The translations under genes were made by a program, and so were the position numbers. This document shows positions 1 through 8,198 of a stretch of 64,000 bases of DNA, piece by piece (the stretch's first letter is position 1; every line of letters begins with the position of its first letter). Origin of the DNA: Pseudothauera rhizosphaerae (lineage in GTDB: Bacteria; Pseudomonadota; Gammaproteobacteria; Burkholderiales; Rhodocyclaceae). The DNA is taken from assembly GCF_004801305.1 (NCBI RefSeq), contig NZ_SSOD01000015.1, positions 62,001 to 126,000 of the forward strand. Direction: 5' to 3'. Below the pieces are notes generated by a model that was not told the DNA's origin, ran no database searches, and saw only the letters and a program-made list of their open reading frames with translations.

Positions 1-861
1 GAGGCATCGACAGATACCATCGTGCGCGGCGACCTCAACGGCAAGCGACTGTATGTATCGCCGTCCGTCCAGGAGTTGCTGGGATATGCACCGGAAGAAC
101 TCCTCGGCCAGCAAGCCATCGACATCACCCACCCCGACGACAAGCCGGCCTTCGGCGCCCTCATGCGGGAAATACGCGATGGGCACAGAAAGAATGCCAG
201 GATCGAATTGCGCCAGCGGCACAAGAGTGGCTCATGGATCTGGATGGAGGCGGCAATCCGCCTCACGCACGATCCTTTCACGGGGGAGCCGGACGGCTAT
301 GTCACATCGGTGCGCGAAATCGGCCGCAGAAAGGAACTGGAAGCGCGACTGGAGCATCTTGCGTCCCATGACCAGCTCACGGGGCTACCGAATCGGACGT
401 TTTTCGAACGCTACCTCGCGAGGCTCGCGGAAAGAATCCGGAAAACCAACCAGCGTTTCACGATTTTCTATATGGACCTGGACGGCTTCAAACTCGTCAA
501 TGACCAACTGGGGCACCAGGCCGGCGATGCCGTATTGCGCGAGGCGGCCGCACGCTTTCGCTCCCTCGTGCGGGCCGGGGATGTCGTGGCGCGCCTGGGC
601 GGGGACGAATTCGCCGCGCTTCTCGAAATGGACGGCTCGGAAGCGGCTTGTCTGGCCGAGCGCCTGATCGCCTCCTTGACCAAACCTTTTCGGTACGAGG
701 AAACGGAGATCTCCATCGGCCTCAGCATCGGTATCGCGTGCCTGGCGGAAATCGGGCAGCCCCCCGCCGTGCTGCTGTCCTGTGCCGACCAAGCCCTCTA
801 CGCGGCGAAAGCCGCCGGTAAGAATACCTTCTGTTTCTTTGACGAATCCGCGGCGGCCTGA
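1..861 (+). CDS. PAS-GGDEF diguanylate cyclase, C-terminal part (truncated by window edge)
   Basis: The reading frame is open at base 1, so the gene begins upstream of the window and only about 286 C-terminal codons are present. The first third is a PAS/PAC sensor fold (YVSPSVQELLGY, then WIWMEAAIRL). A short linker leads to a complete GGDEF domain with DQLTGLPNR, DLDGFKLVND and the active-site motif LGGDEF. An RAGD inhibitory-site motif lies five residues before GGDEF, so product inhibition by c-di-GMP is expected. The likely role is synthesis of c-di-GMP from two GTP under control of a sensed signal. No EAL domain follows. It converges on mmsB. The PAS ligand and any upstream sensor domains cannot be seen. 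Confidence 0.93.
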   Translation, partial: EASTDTIVRGDLNGKRLYVSPSVQELLGYAPEELLGQQAIDITHPDDKPAFGALMREIRDGHRKNARIELRQRHKSGSWIWMEAAIRLTHDPFTGEPDGYVTSVREIGRRKELEARLEHLASHDQLTGLPNRTFFERYLARLAERIRKTNQRFTIFYMDLDGFKLVNDQLGHQAGDAVLREAAARFRSLVRAGDVVARLGGDEFAALLEMDGSEAACLAERLIASLTKPFRYEETEISIGLSIGIACLAEIGQPPAVLLSCADQALYAAKAAGKNTFCFFDESAAA

Positions 862-875
862 AACCGGAGGCGATA

Positions 876-900
876 CCCGGACTGGCGGGTCCGCCCCGGG
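876..900. terminator. Possible shared terminator hairpin between convergent genes
   Basis: An interrupted inverted repeat fills the gap between the GGDEF gene and mmsB: outer arms CCCGG (876-880) and CCGGG (896-900) around inner arms GGCGG and CCGCC (884-895). There is no T-tract on either side, so the call rests on position and symmetry only. Confidence 0.3.
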
Positions 901-909
901 CATCGGGGA

Positions 910-1818
910 TCAGGCCCCCCGCGGCCGCAGCAGGCCGATGATGCTCGAAAAATCCAGCCCGCCCTGCCCGGCGCGGCTGTGGGCGGCATAGAGCGACCCG
1001 GCCAGCCCGCCGAGCAGCACGGGCGTCCGGCTGGCGATGGCCGCCTCGGCCGCGAGGCCGAGATCCTTCAGCATCAGGTCGGTGCCGAAGCCGCCGCTGT
1101 AGCCGCGCGAGGCCGGCACGCCTTCCATCACGCCCGGCACCGGGTTGTACTTCTCCAGCACCCAGTTGGCGCCCGAGCTTTTCTGCATGATGCCCGACAG
1201 CACGGCCGGGTCCAGCCCGAGCGCCTCGCCCAGGGACAGCGCCTCGCCGGTGCCGATCATCAGGATGCCGAGCAGCATGTTGTTGCACAGCTTGGCGGCC
1301 TGGCCGGCACCCGCGCCGCCGGCGTGGAAGAGGTTGCGCCCCATGTGGCGCAGCAGCGGTTCGGCGCGGGCGAGGTCGGCGGCATCGCCGCCGATCATGA
1401 AGGTCAGCGTGCCGGCGGCCGCGCCCGCGGTCCCGCCCGACACCGGCGCATCGAGCACCGCGATGCCGCCTGCGCGGCCGGCCTGCGCGAGCTTCTGCGC
1501 GCTGGCGGGGGCGATGGTGCTGCAGTCGATGACCAGGGTGCCGGCGGCGAGCCCGGCGAGCAGCCCCGGCTCCCCGCCGCTGCCGAGGAAGAGCCCTTCG
1601 ACGTGGCGGCTCGCGGGCAGCATGCTGATCACCACGTCGGCCCCTTCCGCCGCGGCACGGGCCGATTCGGCGATGCGGGCGCCGTGTTCGGCGACGCGCG
1701 CGCAGGCGGCCGGGTCGAGGTCGAAGGCCTGCACCGCGAGGCCGGCCCCGGCGAGGTTGGCGGCCATCGGTCCGCCCATGTTGCCCAGGCCGATGAAGGC
1801 GATGGTGTGGTCGTTCAT
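910..1818 (-). CDS. mmsB: 3-hydroxyisobutyrate dehydrogenase
   Basis: Oxidises 3-hydroxyisobutyrate to methylmalonate semialdehyde with NAD in valine degradation. The 302-residue protein has the usual family length. It opens with the Rossmann dinucleotide motif IGLGNMGGPMA near residue 10, carries the substrate-binding DAPVSGGTAGA motif near residue 120 and the catalytic-lysine segment QAAKLCNNMLLG near residue 170. The ATG at 1818 follows a good ribosome-binding site (GAGGAG). It is the last gene of the leftward valine operon, 21 bp after the hydrolase gene. Its substrate is the product of that hydrolase and its product is the substrate of MmsA, the first gene of the operon. Confidence 0.95.
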   Translation of the reverse strand: MNDHTIAFIGLGNMGGPMAANLAGAGLAVQAFDLDPAACARVAEHGARIAESARAAAEGADVVISMLPASRHVEGLFLGSGGEPGLLAGLAAGTLVIDCSTIAPASAQKLAQAGRAGGIAVLDAPVSGGTAGAAAGTLTFMIGGDAADLARAEPLLRHMGRNLFHAGGAGAGQAAKLCNNMLLGILMIGTGEALSLGEALGLDPAVLSGIMQKSSGANWVLEKYNPVPGVMEGVPASRGYSGGFGTDLMLKDLGLAAEAAIASRTPVLLGGLAGSLYAAHSRAGQGGLDFSSIIGLLRPRGA

Positions 1819-1839
1819 GTCCGTGTCTCCTCTAGGGTG

Positions 1840-2970
1840 TCAGGCCAGATCGGCCAGCGGGTGCGGGCCGGTGAAACGGGGGCGGAAGTGGTCGGCGACG
1901 AAACCCCCACCAACCTCGGCGAGGCTGGCATGGCGCCAGCGCGGTTTGCGGTCCTTGTCGATCAGCAGCGCGCGCACGCCCTCGGCGAAGTCGCCGTGCG
2001 CGGTGCAGGCCACCGACACCAGGTATTCCAGGCGGAAGACCTCGGCCAGCGACAGCCGCGGCACGCGCTGCCACAGCGCCCAGGCGAGGTGGGCGGAGCT
2101 GGGCGCCCCTCCGGCGAAGGTCCTGCCGGCGGCGGCGAGCCAGGGGTCCGCGTCGGCGGCGAGCGCGGTCAGGCGCGCGCCGATGCCGGCCAGGCCGTCG
2201 TGGCCGATCAGCGCCTCGATACGGTCGAAGTGTTCGCGCAGCGGCGATGCCGGCACACCGTCGACGAGCGCAAGGCGGTCGAGCAGCGCGCCCAGGCGGG
2301 CATGGTTCGCCCCGGTGCCGGCCGCGTCCGGCGCGTCCCAGCGGGTGTCGGCGAGCAATCCGGGCAGGCGTTCGCGTTCCTCGTCGGCGACGATGAAGTC
2401 CGCCAGCCCGGCGAAACGCGCATCGGCGGCGTTGAGCGGCGCGCCGGTGAGCGCCAGGAACAGGCCCGTGCGCCCCGGCATGCGGCGCAGGAACCAGCTT
2501 CCGCCCACGTCCGGGTACAGGCCGATGCCGATCTCCGGCATGGCCATGCGCGTGGTGGGCGTGGCGACGCGGTGCGAGGCGCCCGCCATCAGGCCGATGC
2601 CGCCGCCCATGACGATGCCCTGGCCCCAGCACAGCACCGGCTTGGGAAAGGTGTGGATGCGGTAGTCCAGGCGGTATTCGCGCTCGAAGAAGGCTGCCGC
2701 CTCGGGAGCGGCTTCGCCCGCCGGCGCGGCCTTGATCGCGCGGTACAGCGCAGCCACGTCGCCGCCGGCGCAGAAGGCTTTTTCGCCCGTGCCGTCGAGC
2801 AGCACGCCGACGATGCCGGGGTCGGCCGCCCAGGCGTCGAGCTGCGGCGCCAGGCGGTCTATCATCGCCAGCGACAGGGCGTTGAGGCTCTTAGGCGCGT
2901 TCAGCGTGGCATGGCCGAAGCGCCGCCCGCAGGCGGTGGGGATGTCGCGCAGGATCACGCAGTCGTCCAT
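1840..2970 (-). CDS. 3-hydroxyisobutyryl-CoA hydrolase (enoyl-CoA hydratase/isomerase family)
   Basis: Crotonase-fold protein of 376 residues, the length of HIBYL-CoA hydrolases and longer than ordinary hydratases. Near the N-terminus it has LNAPKSLNALSLAM, then FCAGGDVAALY (oxyanion-hole loop) and QGIVMGGGIGLM, followed by MPEIGIGLYPDVGG with the glutamate expected of the hydrolases. The family releases free 3-hydroxyisobutyrate from its CoA ester. The start at 2970 is preferred because GAGGA sits about 8 bases upstream. An alternative ATG at 2985 overlaps the previous stop as ATGA and would add five residues. Its place between hydratase and mmsB agrees with the pathway order. Confidence 0.9.
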   Translation of the reverse strand: MDDCVILRDIPTACGRRFGHATLNAPKSLNALSLAMIDRLAPQLDAWAADPGIVGVLLDGTGEKAFCAGGDVAALYRAIKAAPAGEAAPEAAAFFEREYRLDYRIHTFPKPVLCWGQGIVMGGGIGLMAGASHRVATPTTRMAMPEIGIGLYPDVGGSWFLRRMPGRTGLFLALTGAPLNAADARFAGLADFIVADEERERLPGLLADTRWDAPDAAGTGANHARLGALLDRLALVDGVPASPLREHFDRIEALIGHDGLAGIGARLTALAADADPWLAAAGRTFAGGAPSSAHLAWALWQRVPRLSLAEVFRLEYLVSVACTAHGDFAEGVRALLIDKDRKPRWRHASLAEVGGGFVADHFRPRFTGPHPLADLA

Positions 2971-2981
2971 GTGCGTGGTCC

Positions 2982-3770
2982 TCATGCGTTGCGCCACATC
3001 GGCGTGCGTTTTTCGAGGAATGCGGTGACGCCCTCGCGCTGGTCGGCGGTGTCGAACAGCTTGACGAACGCGGCGCGCTCGCTCGGCAAGGCTTCGCCCG
3101 GTGGCATGTGGCGCGCGCTCTGGATCATGCGCTTGCAGGCGGCCACGCTGGTGGGGCTCTGGTATTCCACGCCGCGGGCCAGTTCCAGCGCACGCGCCAG
3201 CGCCTCGCCGCGCCCGGTGACCTCTTCCACCAGCCGGATGCGCAGCGCGGTGGCCGCGTCCAGGCGCTCGCCGCACAGGATCAGGCGCTTGGCCCAGCCC
3301 TCGCCCACCATCCACGGCAGCCACTGGGTGCCGCCGGCGCAGGGCAGCAGGCCCACGGAGGCTTCCGGCAGGGCCAGCACGGCCTGCTCCTCGGCCACGC
3401 GGATATCGCAGGCCAGCGCGCATTCCAGCCCGCCGCCCATGGCGTAGCCGTTGATCGCGGCGATGGATACGCCGCGGAAGGAAGCCAGGGTCTCGAAGGC
3501 GCGGCCGAAATGGTGCGCCATGCCGGCGGCGATGGCTCTCTCGCCACTGGCGAAGAGCTTGAGGTCGGCGCCGGCGGAGAAGAACTTCTCGCCCTGGCCC
3601 GTCACCACCAGGCTGTAGATCTCGCGGTCGACGTCGAGCGCCTCGACCACCTCGACCAGCGCGGCGAGGCTTTCCTGGGTCCAGGTGTTGGCGGGCGGGT
3701 TGGCCAGCGTGAGGATGGCCGTGTGGCCCTGCTTTTCCAGTACGAGGCCGGGGTAGGTCTGCTTGCTCAT
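2982..3770 (-). CDS. Enoyl-CoA hydratase (probable methacrylyl-CoA hydratase of valine catabolism)
   Basis: Crotonase-family protein of 262 residues. It shows ANPPANTW near the N-terminus, FSAGADLKLF (first oxyanion-hole segment) and AINGYAMGGGLECALACD (second segment), then LPEASVGLLPCAGGTQ, which includes a catalytic-glutamate position. The likely reaction is hydration of methacrylyl-CoA to 3-hydroxyisobutyryl-CoA; the family does not fix the substrate, so this rests on operon context. Its ATG overlaps the stop of the acyl-CoA dehydrogenase gene as ATGA, indicating translational coupling. The last codons lie 11 bp from the hydrolase start. Confidence 0.9.
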   Translation of the reverse strand: MSKQTYPGLVLEKQGHTAILTLANPPANTWTQESLAALVEVVEALDVDREIYSLVVTGQGEKFFSAGADLKLFASGERAIAAGMAHHFGRAFETLASFRGVSIAAINGYAMGGGLECALACDIRVAEEQAVLALPEASVGLLPCAGGTQWLPWMVGEGWAKRLILCGERLDAATALRIRLVEEVTGRGEALARALELARGVEYQSPTSVAACKRMIQSARHMPPGEALPSERAAFVKLFDTADQREGVTAFLEKRTPMWRNA

Positions 3771-4927
3771 TGAAAGGTCTCCGTGGAGGGATTGGCGAGC
3801 ATGCGGCGGGCGATGATGACGCGCATGATCTCGTTGGTGCCTTCGAGGATCTGGTGCACCCGCGCGTCGCGCAGGTAGCGTTCCAGCGGGTATTCGCGGA
3901 TGTAGCCGTAGCCGCCGTGGATCTGCAGCGCCTCGTTGCAGATGGCGAAGCCCAGGTCGGTGGCCAGGCGCTTGGCCATGGCGCAGTACAGCGTGGCGTC
4001 GGCCGCCCCGGCATCGAGTCGGCTGGCGGCCAGCCGCACCATCTGGCGCGCGGCGACCAGTTCGGTGGCCATGTCGGCGAGCTTGAACTGCAGGGCCTGG
4101 AAATCCGCCAGCGGCCGGCCGAACTGGCGCCGCTCCTGCACGTAGGCCAGCGCGGCGGCGAGCGCGCCCTGGGCCGCGCCCACCGAGCAGGTGGCGATGT
4201 TGATGCGCCCGCCGTCCAGCCCCTTCATGGCGATGGCGAAGCCCTCGCCTTCCTCGCCCAGCAGGTGGGCGGCCGGCACGCGCACGCCGTCGAAGGTGAT
4301 GGCGCGGGTGGGCTGGCTGTTCCAGCCCATCTTGTGCTCCTTCTTGCCGTAGGTGATGCCGTCGCTGCCGGCCGCCACCAGGAAGGCGGAGATGCCCTTG
4401 GCGCCGGCCTCGCCGGTGCGCGCCATGACCACCAGCGCGCCGGTGGCACCGGCGCCGGAGATGAAGGCCTTGGCACCGTCCAGCACATAGTGGTCGCCCT
4501 CTCGCCGCGCCCGGGTGGTGAGCGAAGCGGCGTCCGAACCCGCGCCCGGCTCGGTGAGGCAGTAGGAGGCCAGCACCTCGCCCGCGGCCAGCCGCGGCCC
4601 CCATTCGGCGGCGATCTCGGGCCGGGCGAAGCGGGTCACCATCCAGGCGGCCATGTTGTGGATGGTGAGGTAGGCGGTAGTGGACGGGCAGGCGGCGGCC
4701 AGTTCCTCGAACACGATGCTGGCGTCCAGCCGCGGCAGGCCCAGGCCGCCGTACTCGGCCAGGGCGTAGAGGCCGCAGAAGCCGAGTTCGCCGGCATGGC
4801 GCAATGCGTCCACCGGAAAGATGCCTTCGGCGTCCCAGCGCGCGGCCTGCGGCGCGAACTCGCGCCGGGCGAATTCGCGCGCGGTGTCGCGGAAAGCGCG
4901 CTGGTCTCCGGACAGTTCGAAGTCCAT
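3767..4927 (-). CDS. Acyl-CoA dehydrogenase, probably isobutyryl-CoA dehydrogenase
   Basis: FAD enzyme of 386 residues, normal for the family. It carries the acyl-CoA dehydrogenase signatures YCLTEPGAGSDAASL near residue 130 and, near the C-terminus, QILEGTNEIMRVIIARRML, where the glutamate of EGT is the usual catalytic base position for short-chain enzymes. Together with mmsA, mmsB, a hydratase and a HIBYL-CoA hydrolase, the expected substrate is isobutyryl-CoA, giving methacrylyl-CoA and passing electrons to electron-transfer flavoprotein. It lies 19 bp downstream of mmsA and overlaps the hydratase gene by four bases. Substrate assignment is inference from context. Confidence 0.92.
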   Translation of the reverse strand: MDFELSGDQRAFRDTAREFARREFAPQAARWDAEGIFPVDALRHAGELGFCGLYALAEYGGLGLPRLDASIVFEELAAACPSTTAYLTIHNMAAWMVTRFARPEIAAEWGPRLAAGEVLASYCLTEPGAGSDAASLTTRARREGDHYVLDGAKAFISGAGATGALVVMARTGEAGAKGISAFLVAAGSDGITYGKKEHKMGWNSQPTRAITFDGVRVPAAHLLGEEGEGFAIAMKGLDGGRINIATCSVGAAQGALAAALAYVQERRQFGRPLADFQALQFKLADMATELVAARQMVRLAASRLDAGAADATLYCAMAKRLATDLGFAICNEALQIHGGYGYIREYPLERYLRDARVHQILEGTNEIMRVIIARRMLANPSTETFQ

Positions 4928-4946
4928 GGCGATGCTCCGGGCCGGC

Positions 4947-6461
4947 TTACTTGAGGCTGATGGTGGTATTCACCGGCGCCACCACGTCGTCGTCGAACCA
5001 GCGCGCGGTGATGGTCTTGGTCTGGGTGTAGAACAGGATCACCTGTTTGCCGTAGGGGCCCAGATCGCCGAGCTTGGACGCGCGCGAGCCGGTGAAGGAG
5101 AACAGCGGCACCGGCACCGGGATGGGCACGTTGATGCCGACCTGGCCGACGTCGATCTCTTCCTGGAACTTGCGCGCGGCCGCGCCGGACTGGGTGAATA
5201 CGCCGGTGCCGTTGCCGTTGGGATTGGCGTTGATCAGCGCGATGGCCTCGTCCAGCGACTCGACCGCCATCGTGCACAGCACCGGGCCGAAGATTTCCTC
5301 GTCGTAGATGCGCATGCCGGGCTTGACGCCGGAGAACAGCGTGGGCGCGACGAAGTTGCCGTCGGCATAGCCGGGCACGCGCGGGTTGCGGCCGTCCAGT
5401 TCCAGCGTGGCGCCCTGTTCGACGCCGGAGGCTATCAATTCGAGGATGCGCGCCCTGGCCGCGCGCGAGATCACCGGGCCGAGGTCGGCGCCCGGCTCGT
5501 GGCCGGCATTCACCTTGAGCGCGCGGGCACGCTCGACCAGTTCCGGCAGCCATTGCGCCGATTCGCCGACGAACACCACCACCGACGAGGCCATGCAGCG
5601 CTGGCCGGCGGCGCCGAAGCCCGCGCCGGCCAGCGCATTGAGGGTCTGTTCCTTGTGCGCGTCCGGCAGCACGACGACGTGGTTCTTCGCCCCCATCATG
5701 CACTGGGCGCGCTTGCCGGCCAGCGTGGCGCGGTTGTAGACGTGGGTGCCGACGCGGGTCGAGCCGACGAAGGACACTGCCTTGATGTCCGGGTGGTCGC
5801 AGAGGCCGTTCACCACCTCCGCCGCGCCGTGCACCACGTTGAGCACGCCGGGCGGAATGCCGGCCTCCAGCGCCAGTTCCACCAGCCGCATGGTGGACAG
5901 CGGGTCCTGCTCCGAGGGTTTGAGCACGAAGGTGTTGCCGCAGGCGATGGCCATCGGGAACATCCACAGCGGGATCATCGCCGGGAAGTTGAAGGGCGTG
6001 ATGCCGGCGCACACGCCGATCGGCTGCAGCATGGTGTAGGTGTCGACGCCGGTGGCCACATTGTTGGCCAGCCCGCCCAGTTGCAGCGTGCCGATGTTGG
6101 CGGCGTGCTCCACCACCTCCAGGCCGCGGAACACGTCGCCCTCGGCGTCCGGCAGGGTCTTGCCCTGTTCGGCGGTGAGGATCGCCGCCACCTCCTTCAT
6201 GTGTTCGCGGATCAGTTGCTGGTACTTCAGGAAGATGCGCGCACGGGCGCCGATGGGCGTCCTGCGCCAGCTCGCGAAAGCCTTCTTCGCCGCCGCCACC
6301 GCGGCGTTCAGTTCGTCGGCGGTGGCCATCGGCACCCGCGCCAGCACCTGCTGGGTGGCGGGATTGACCACGTCGCGCCATTCGGTGGTGCGCGATTCGA
6401 CGAATTCGCCGCCGATCAGCAGCTTGACGGTGGGAATGCTCGGGTTGGGCGCTTGGCTCAC
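4947..6461 (-). CDS. mmsA: Methylmalonate-semialdehyde dehydrogenase (CoA-acylating)
   Basis: Aldehyde dehydrogenase of 504 residues converting methylmalonate semialdehyde to propionyl-CoA and CO2 with NAD and CoA. The catalytic cysteine lies in [12 protein letters not shown], and [29 protein letters not shown] and FVGSTRVG are typical MmsA segments. I chose the GTG at 6461 because GAGGAGA lies at ideal spacing and the protein then begins with the usual short tail before [15 protein letters not shown]. Longer in-frame starts would need a non-homologous extension through the promoter. It is the first gene of the leftward valine operon, divergent from a ScfR-type regulator. Its propionyl-CoA product feeds the methylcitrate genes about 17 kb away. 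Confidence 0.95.
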   Translation of the reverse strand: MSQAPNPSIPTVKLLIGGEFVESRTTEWRDVVNPATQQVLARVPMATADELNAAVAAAKKAFASWRRTPIGARARIFLKYQQLIREHMKEVAAILTAEQGKTLPDAEGDVFRGLEVVEHAANIGTLQLGGLANNVATGVDTYTMLQPIGVCAGITPFNFPAMIPLWMFPMAIACGNTFVLKPSEQDPLSTMRLVELALEAGIPPGVLNVVHGAAEVVNGLCDHPDIKAVSFVGSTRVGTHVYNRATLAGKRAQCMMGAKNHVVVLPDAHKEQTLNALAGAGFGAAGQRCMASSVVVFVGESAQWLPELVERARALKVNAGHEPGADLGPVISRAARARILELIASGVEQGATLELDGRNPRVPGYADGNFVAPTLFSGVKPGMRIYDEEIFGPVLCTMAVESLDEAIALINANPNGNGTGVFTQSGAAARKFQEEIDVGQVGINVPIPVPVPLFSFTGSRASKLGDLGPYGKQVILFYTQTKTITARWFDDDVVAPVNTTISLK

Positions 6462-6641
6462 GGGGTGTCTCCTCGGTCGGTTTTCTGCGGGGCATGCGGG
6501 ACTTTCCGGCACGCTCGGAGCCATCATATTTACAGCCGTCCGGATCATCAATAAGCTATTGATGTAAAAGAGAAATATTGTAAATAAATTCGCAACCCGG
6601 AGCGTGATTCCGCGAATGTTGTGAACCAGGAGGAGACTTTC
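6462..6641. promoter_or_regulatory. Divergent promoter region of the valine operon and its regulator
   Basis: This 180-bp gap separates the leftward mmsA operon from the rightward regulator gene. Its middle (about 6525-6595) is much more AT-rich than the surroundings. It holds TTCGCAA at 6589-6595 and the near-palindrome TTCCGCGAA at 6608-6616. The same TTGCGAA core recurs several times in front of the paralogous regulator gene at 25 kb. Operator function is inferred from this sharing and from the position. Confidence 0.5.
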
Positions 6642-8114
6642 TTGAACCGCAAGCTCTTCATCGGCGCGCGCCTGCGCCGCCTGCGCGAACAGGCCAGGCT
6701 CAACCAGGCGGCGATGGCTGCGCGGCTGGGCATCTCACTCAGCTACGTGTGCCAGTTGGAGAACAACCAGCGCCCGGTCAGCGCCACCGTGCTGCTGAAG
6801 CTGGTCGAAGTGTTCGACTGCGACGTCGGCGAGTTCTCGGAAGACCAGGGCAAGCGCCTGCTCGGCGAACTGCAGGCGCTGTTCCGCGACCGCTCGCTGG
6901 TCGGCGAGGACGCCACGCAGGCCCAGCTCCTGCGCATGGTGGAACAGGTGCCCGAACTGGCGGCCGCCTTCGTCGGCCTCGCCCAGCGCCACCTGCGGCT
7001 GCAGGACGAGTATGCGCAGATGGTCGACCGCTTCTACGGCGAGCAACTGCCCACACCGCTGGCGCCGCTGCCGCACGAGGAAGTGCGCGACTTCTTCAAT
7101 CGCCGCAACAACCACATCGACACGCTGGACGCACTCGCCGAAGCACTGGCGCAGGAACTCGCACTACAGCCCGGCGAGCGCGCCGCGAGGCTGCGCGACC
7201 TGCTGCGGCAGCGCCATCGCATCGAAGTGACGGCACTGGACGCGGCGGCCGGCGTGCTGCGCCGCTTCGACGCCCGCCGCCGGCGGCTGCAGGTGGCCGC
7301 CGGGCTGACCGACGCGCAGCAGTCCTTCCAGCTCGCCACCCAGCTCGCGCTCGTCGCCCACCACGACGCCATCGACGCGGAGATCGACACCGCGGGCATC
7401 GTCGATGCGCAAAGCCGCGCACTCGCGCGCCAGGGCCTGGCGCACTACTTCGCCGGCGCGCTGCTGCTGCCCTACGGCGACTTCCTCGCCGCGGCGCGGG
7501 CCGTGCGCTACGACCTCGAAGCCCTGCAGCGGCGCTTCGCGGTGGGCTTCGAAACCGTCTGCCACCGGCTGTCGACGCTGCAGCGGAGCGGCGCGCGGGG
7601 CGTGCCCTTCTACCTCGTGCGTGTCGACCAGGCCGGCAACATCTCCAAGCGCCAGAGCGCCACCGCCTTCCACTTCGCCCGCCACGGCGGCGCCTGCCCG
7701 CTGTGGCATGTGCACGACGCCTTCACCCGCCCCGGCGAAATCCTCGCCCAGGTCGCGGAAATGCCGGACGGCTCGCGCTTCTTCGGCATCGCACGCACCA
7801 TCGGCCGCGGCGGCGGCGCCTATCTGGCGCCGCGCAAGCTGTTCGCCATCGGCCTGGGCTGCGAACTGTCCCACGCCCGGCACCTCGTCTATGCCGACGG
7901 CTTCGACCTCGCCTCACCGCGCAACGTGGTGCCGATCGGCCCCGGCTGCCGCGTGTGCCCGCGCACCGGCTGCGTGCAGCGCGCCTTCCCGCCCGCCGGC
8001 CGCCCGCTGGAGGCGGGCGTGGACGTCGAATCGCTGGTGTCTTACCGCTTCGAGAACGAAGCGGATGAACTCGCCTATGCGTCCCGGGGGAATTCGGCGG
8101 ACGGACTGAAATGA
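6642..8114 (+). CDS. ScfR/RamB/PrpR-type transcriptional regulator (XRE HTH, short-chain acyl sensing)
   Basis: Protein of 490 residues with an N-terminal Cro/C1 helix-turn-helix ([24 protein letters not shown]), a degenerate ImmA/IrrE-like segment ([16 protein letters not shown]) and a C-terminal cysteine cluster [10 protein letters not shown] followed by VQRAFPP. Family members such as RamB of Corynebacterium and PrpR of Mycobacterium control acetate and propionate metabolism, and mycobacterial PrpR is reported to carry an iron-sulfur cluster. The unusual TTG start at 6642 is chosen because AGGAGG lies 7 bases before it and the protein then aligns end to end with the paralogue at 25114-26574. 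A GTG at 6621 would place that ribosome site inside the gene. It is divergent from mmsA, which it probably controls. Confidence 0.87.
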   Translation: MNRKLFIGARLRRLREQARLNQAAMAARLGISLSYVCQLENNQRPVSATVLLKLVEVFDCDVGEFSEDQGKRLLGELQALFRDRSLVGEDATQAQLLRMVEQVPELAAAFVGLAQRHLRLQDEYAQMVDRFYGEQLPTPLAPLPHEEVRDFFNRRNNHIDTLDALAEALAQELALQPGERAARLRDLLRQRHRIEVTALDAAAGVLRRFDARRRRLQVAAGLTDAQQSFQLATQLALVAHHDAIDAEIDTAGIVDAQSRALARQGLAHYFAGALLLPYGDFLAAARAVRYDLEALQRRFAVGFETVCHRLSTLQRSGARGVPFYLVRVDQAGNISKRQSATAFHFARHGGACPLWHVHDAFTRPGEILAQVAEMPDGSRFFGIARTIGRGGGAYLAPRKLFAIGLGCELSHARHLVYADGFDLASPRNVVPIGPGCRVCPRTGCVQRAFPPAGRPLEAGVDVESLVSYRFENEADELAYASRGNSADGLK

Positions 8115-8121
8115 TCCCTTC

Positions 8122-8135
8122 TTGAGAGAGGTCAA
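8122..8135 (+). promoter_or_regulatory. FNR/Anr-type binding site upstream of nrdD
   Basis: The 14-mer TTGAGAGAGGTCAA keeps both conserved half-site cores (TTGA and TCAA) of the FNR/Anr consensus at the correct spacing. A good -10 element, GATAAT, lies at 8159-8164. A start near 8170 would put the centre of the site at about -41.5, the class II activator position. This fits oxygen-responsive induction of an anaerobic ribonucleotide reductase. The site and spacing are read directly; the regulator is inferred. Confidence 0.72.
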
Positions 8136-8158
8136 ATCAATATCTAGTGCATTGAATG

Positions 8159-8164
8159 GATAAT
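8159..8164 (+). promoter_or_regulatory. Probable -10 element of the nrdD promoter
   Basis: GATAAT in an AT-rich stretch 35 bp before the nrdD start codon. There is no good -35 hexamer at 16-18 bp upstream, as expected of a class II FNR-dependent promoter. Confidence 0.55.
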
Positions 8165-8198
8165 CTCGCCATATTTAGTAGCCCATGAGGTGAGTGAC

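Noticed and set aside
979-3447. An 822-codon plus-strand frame across the valine operon
   Set aside because: Low-complexity Arg/Gly/Ala/His sequence antisense to mmsB, the hydrolase and the hydratase, all of which have full catalytic motifs.
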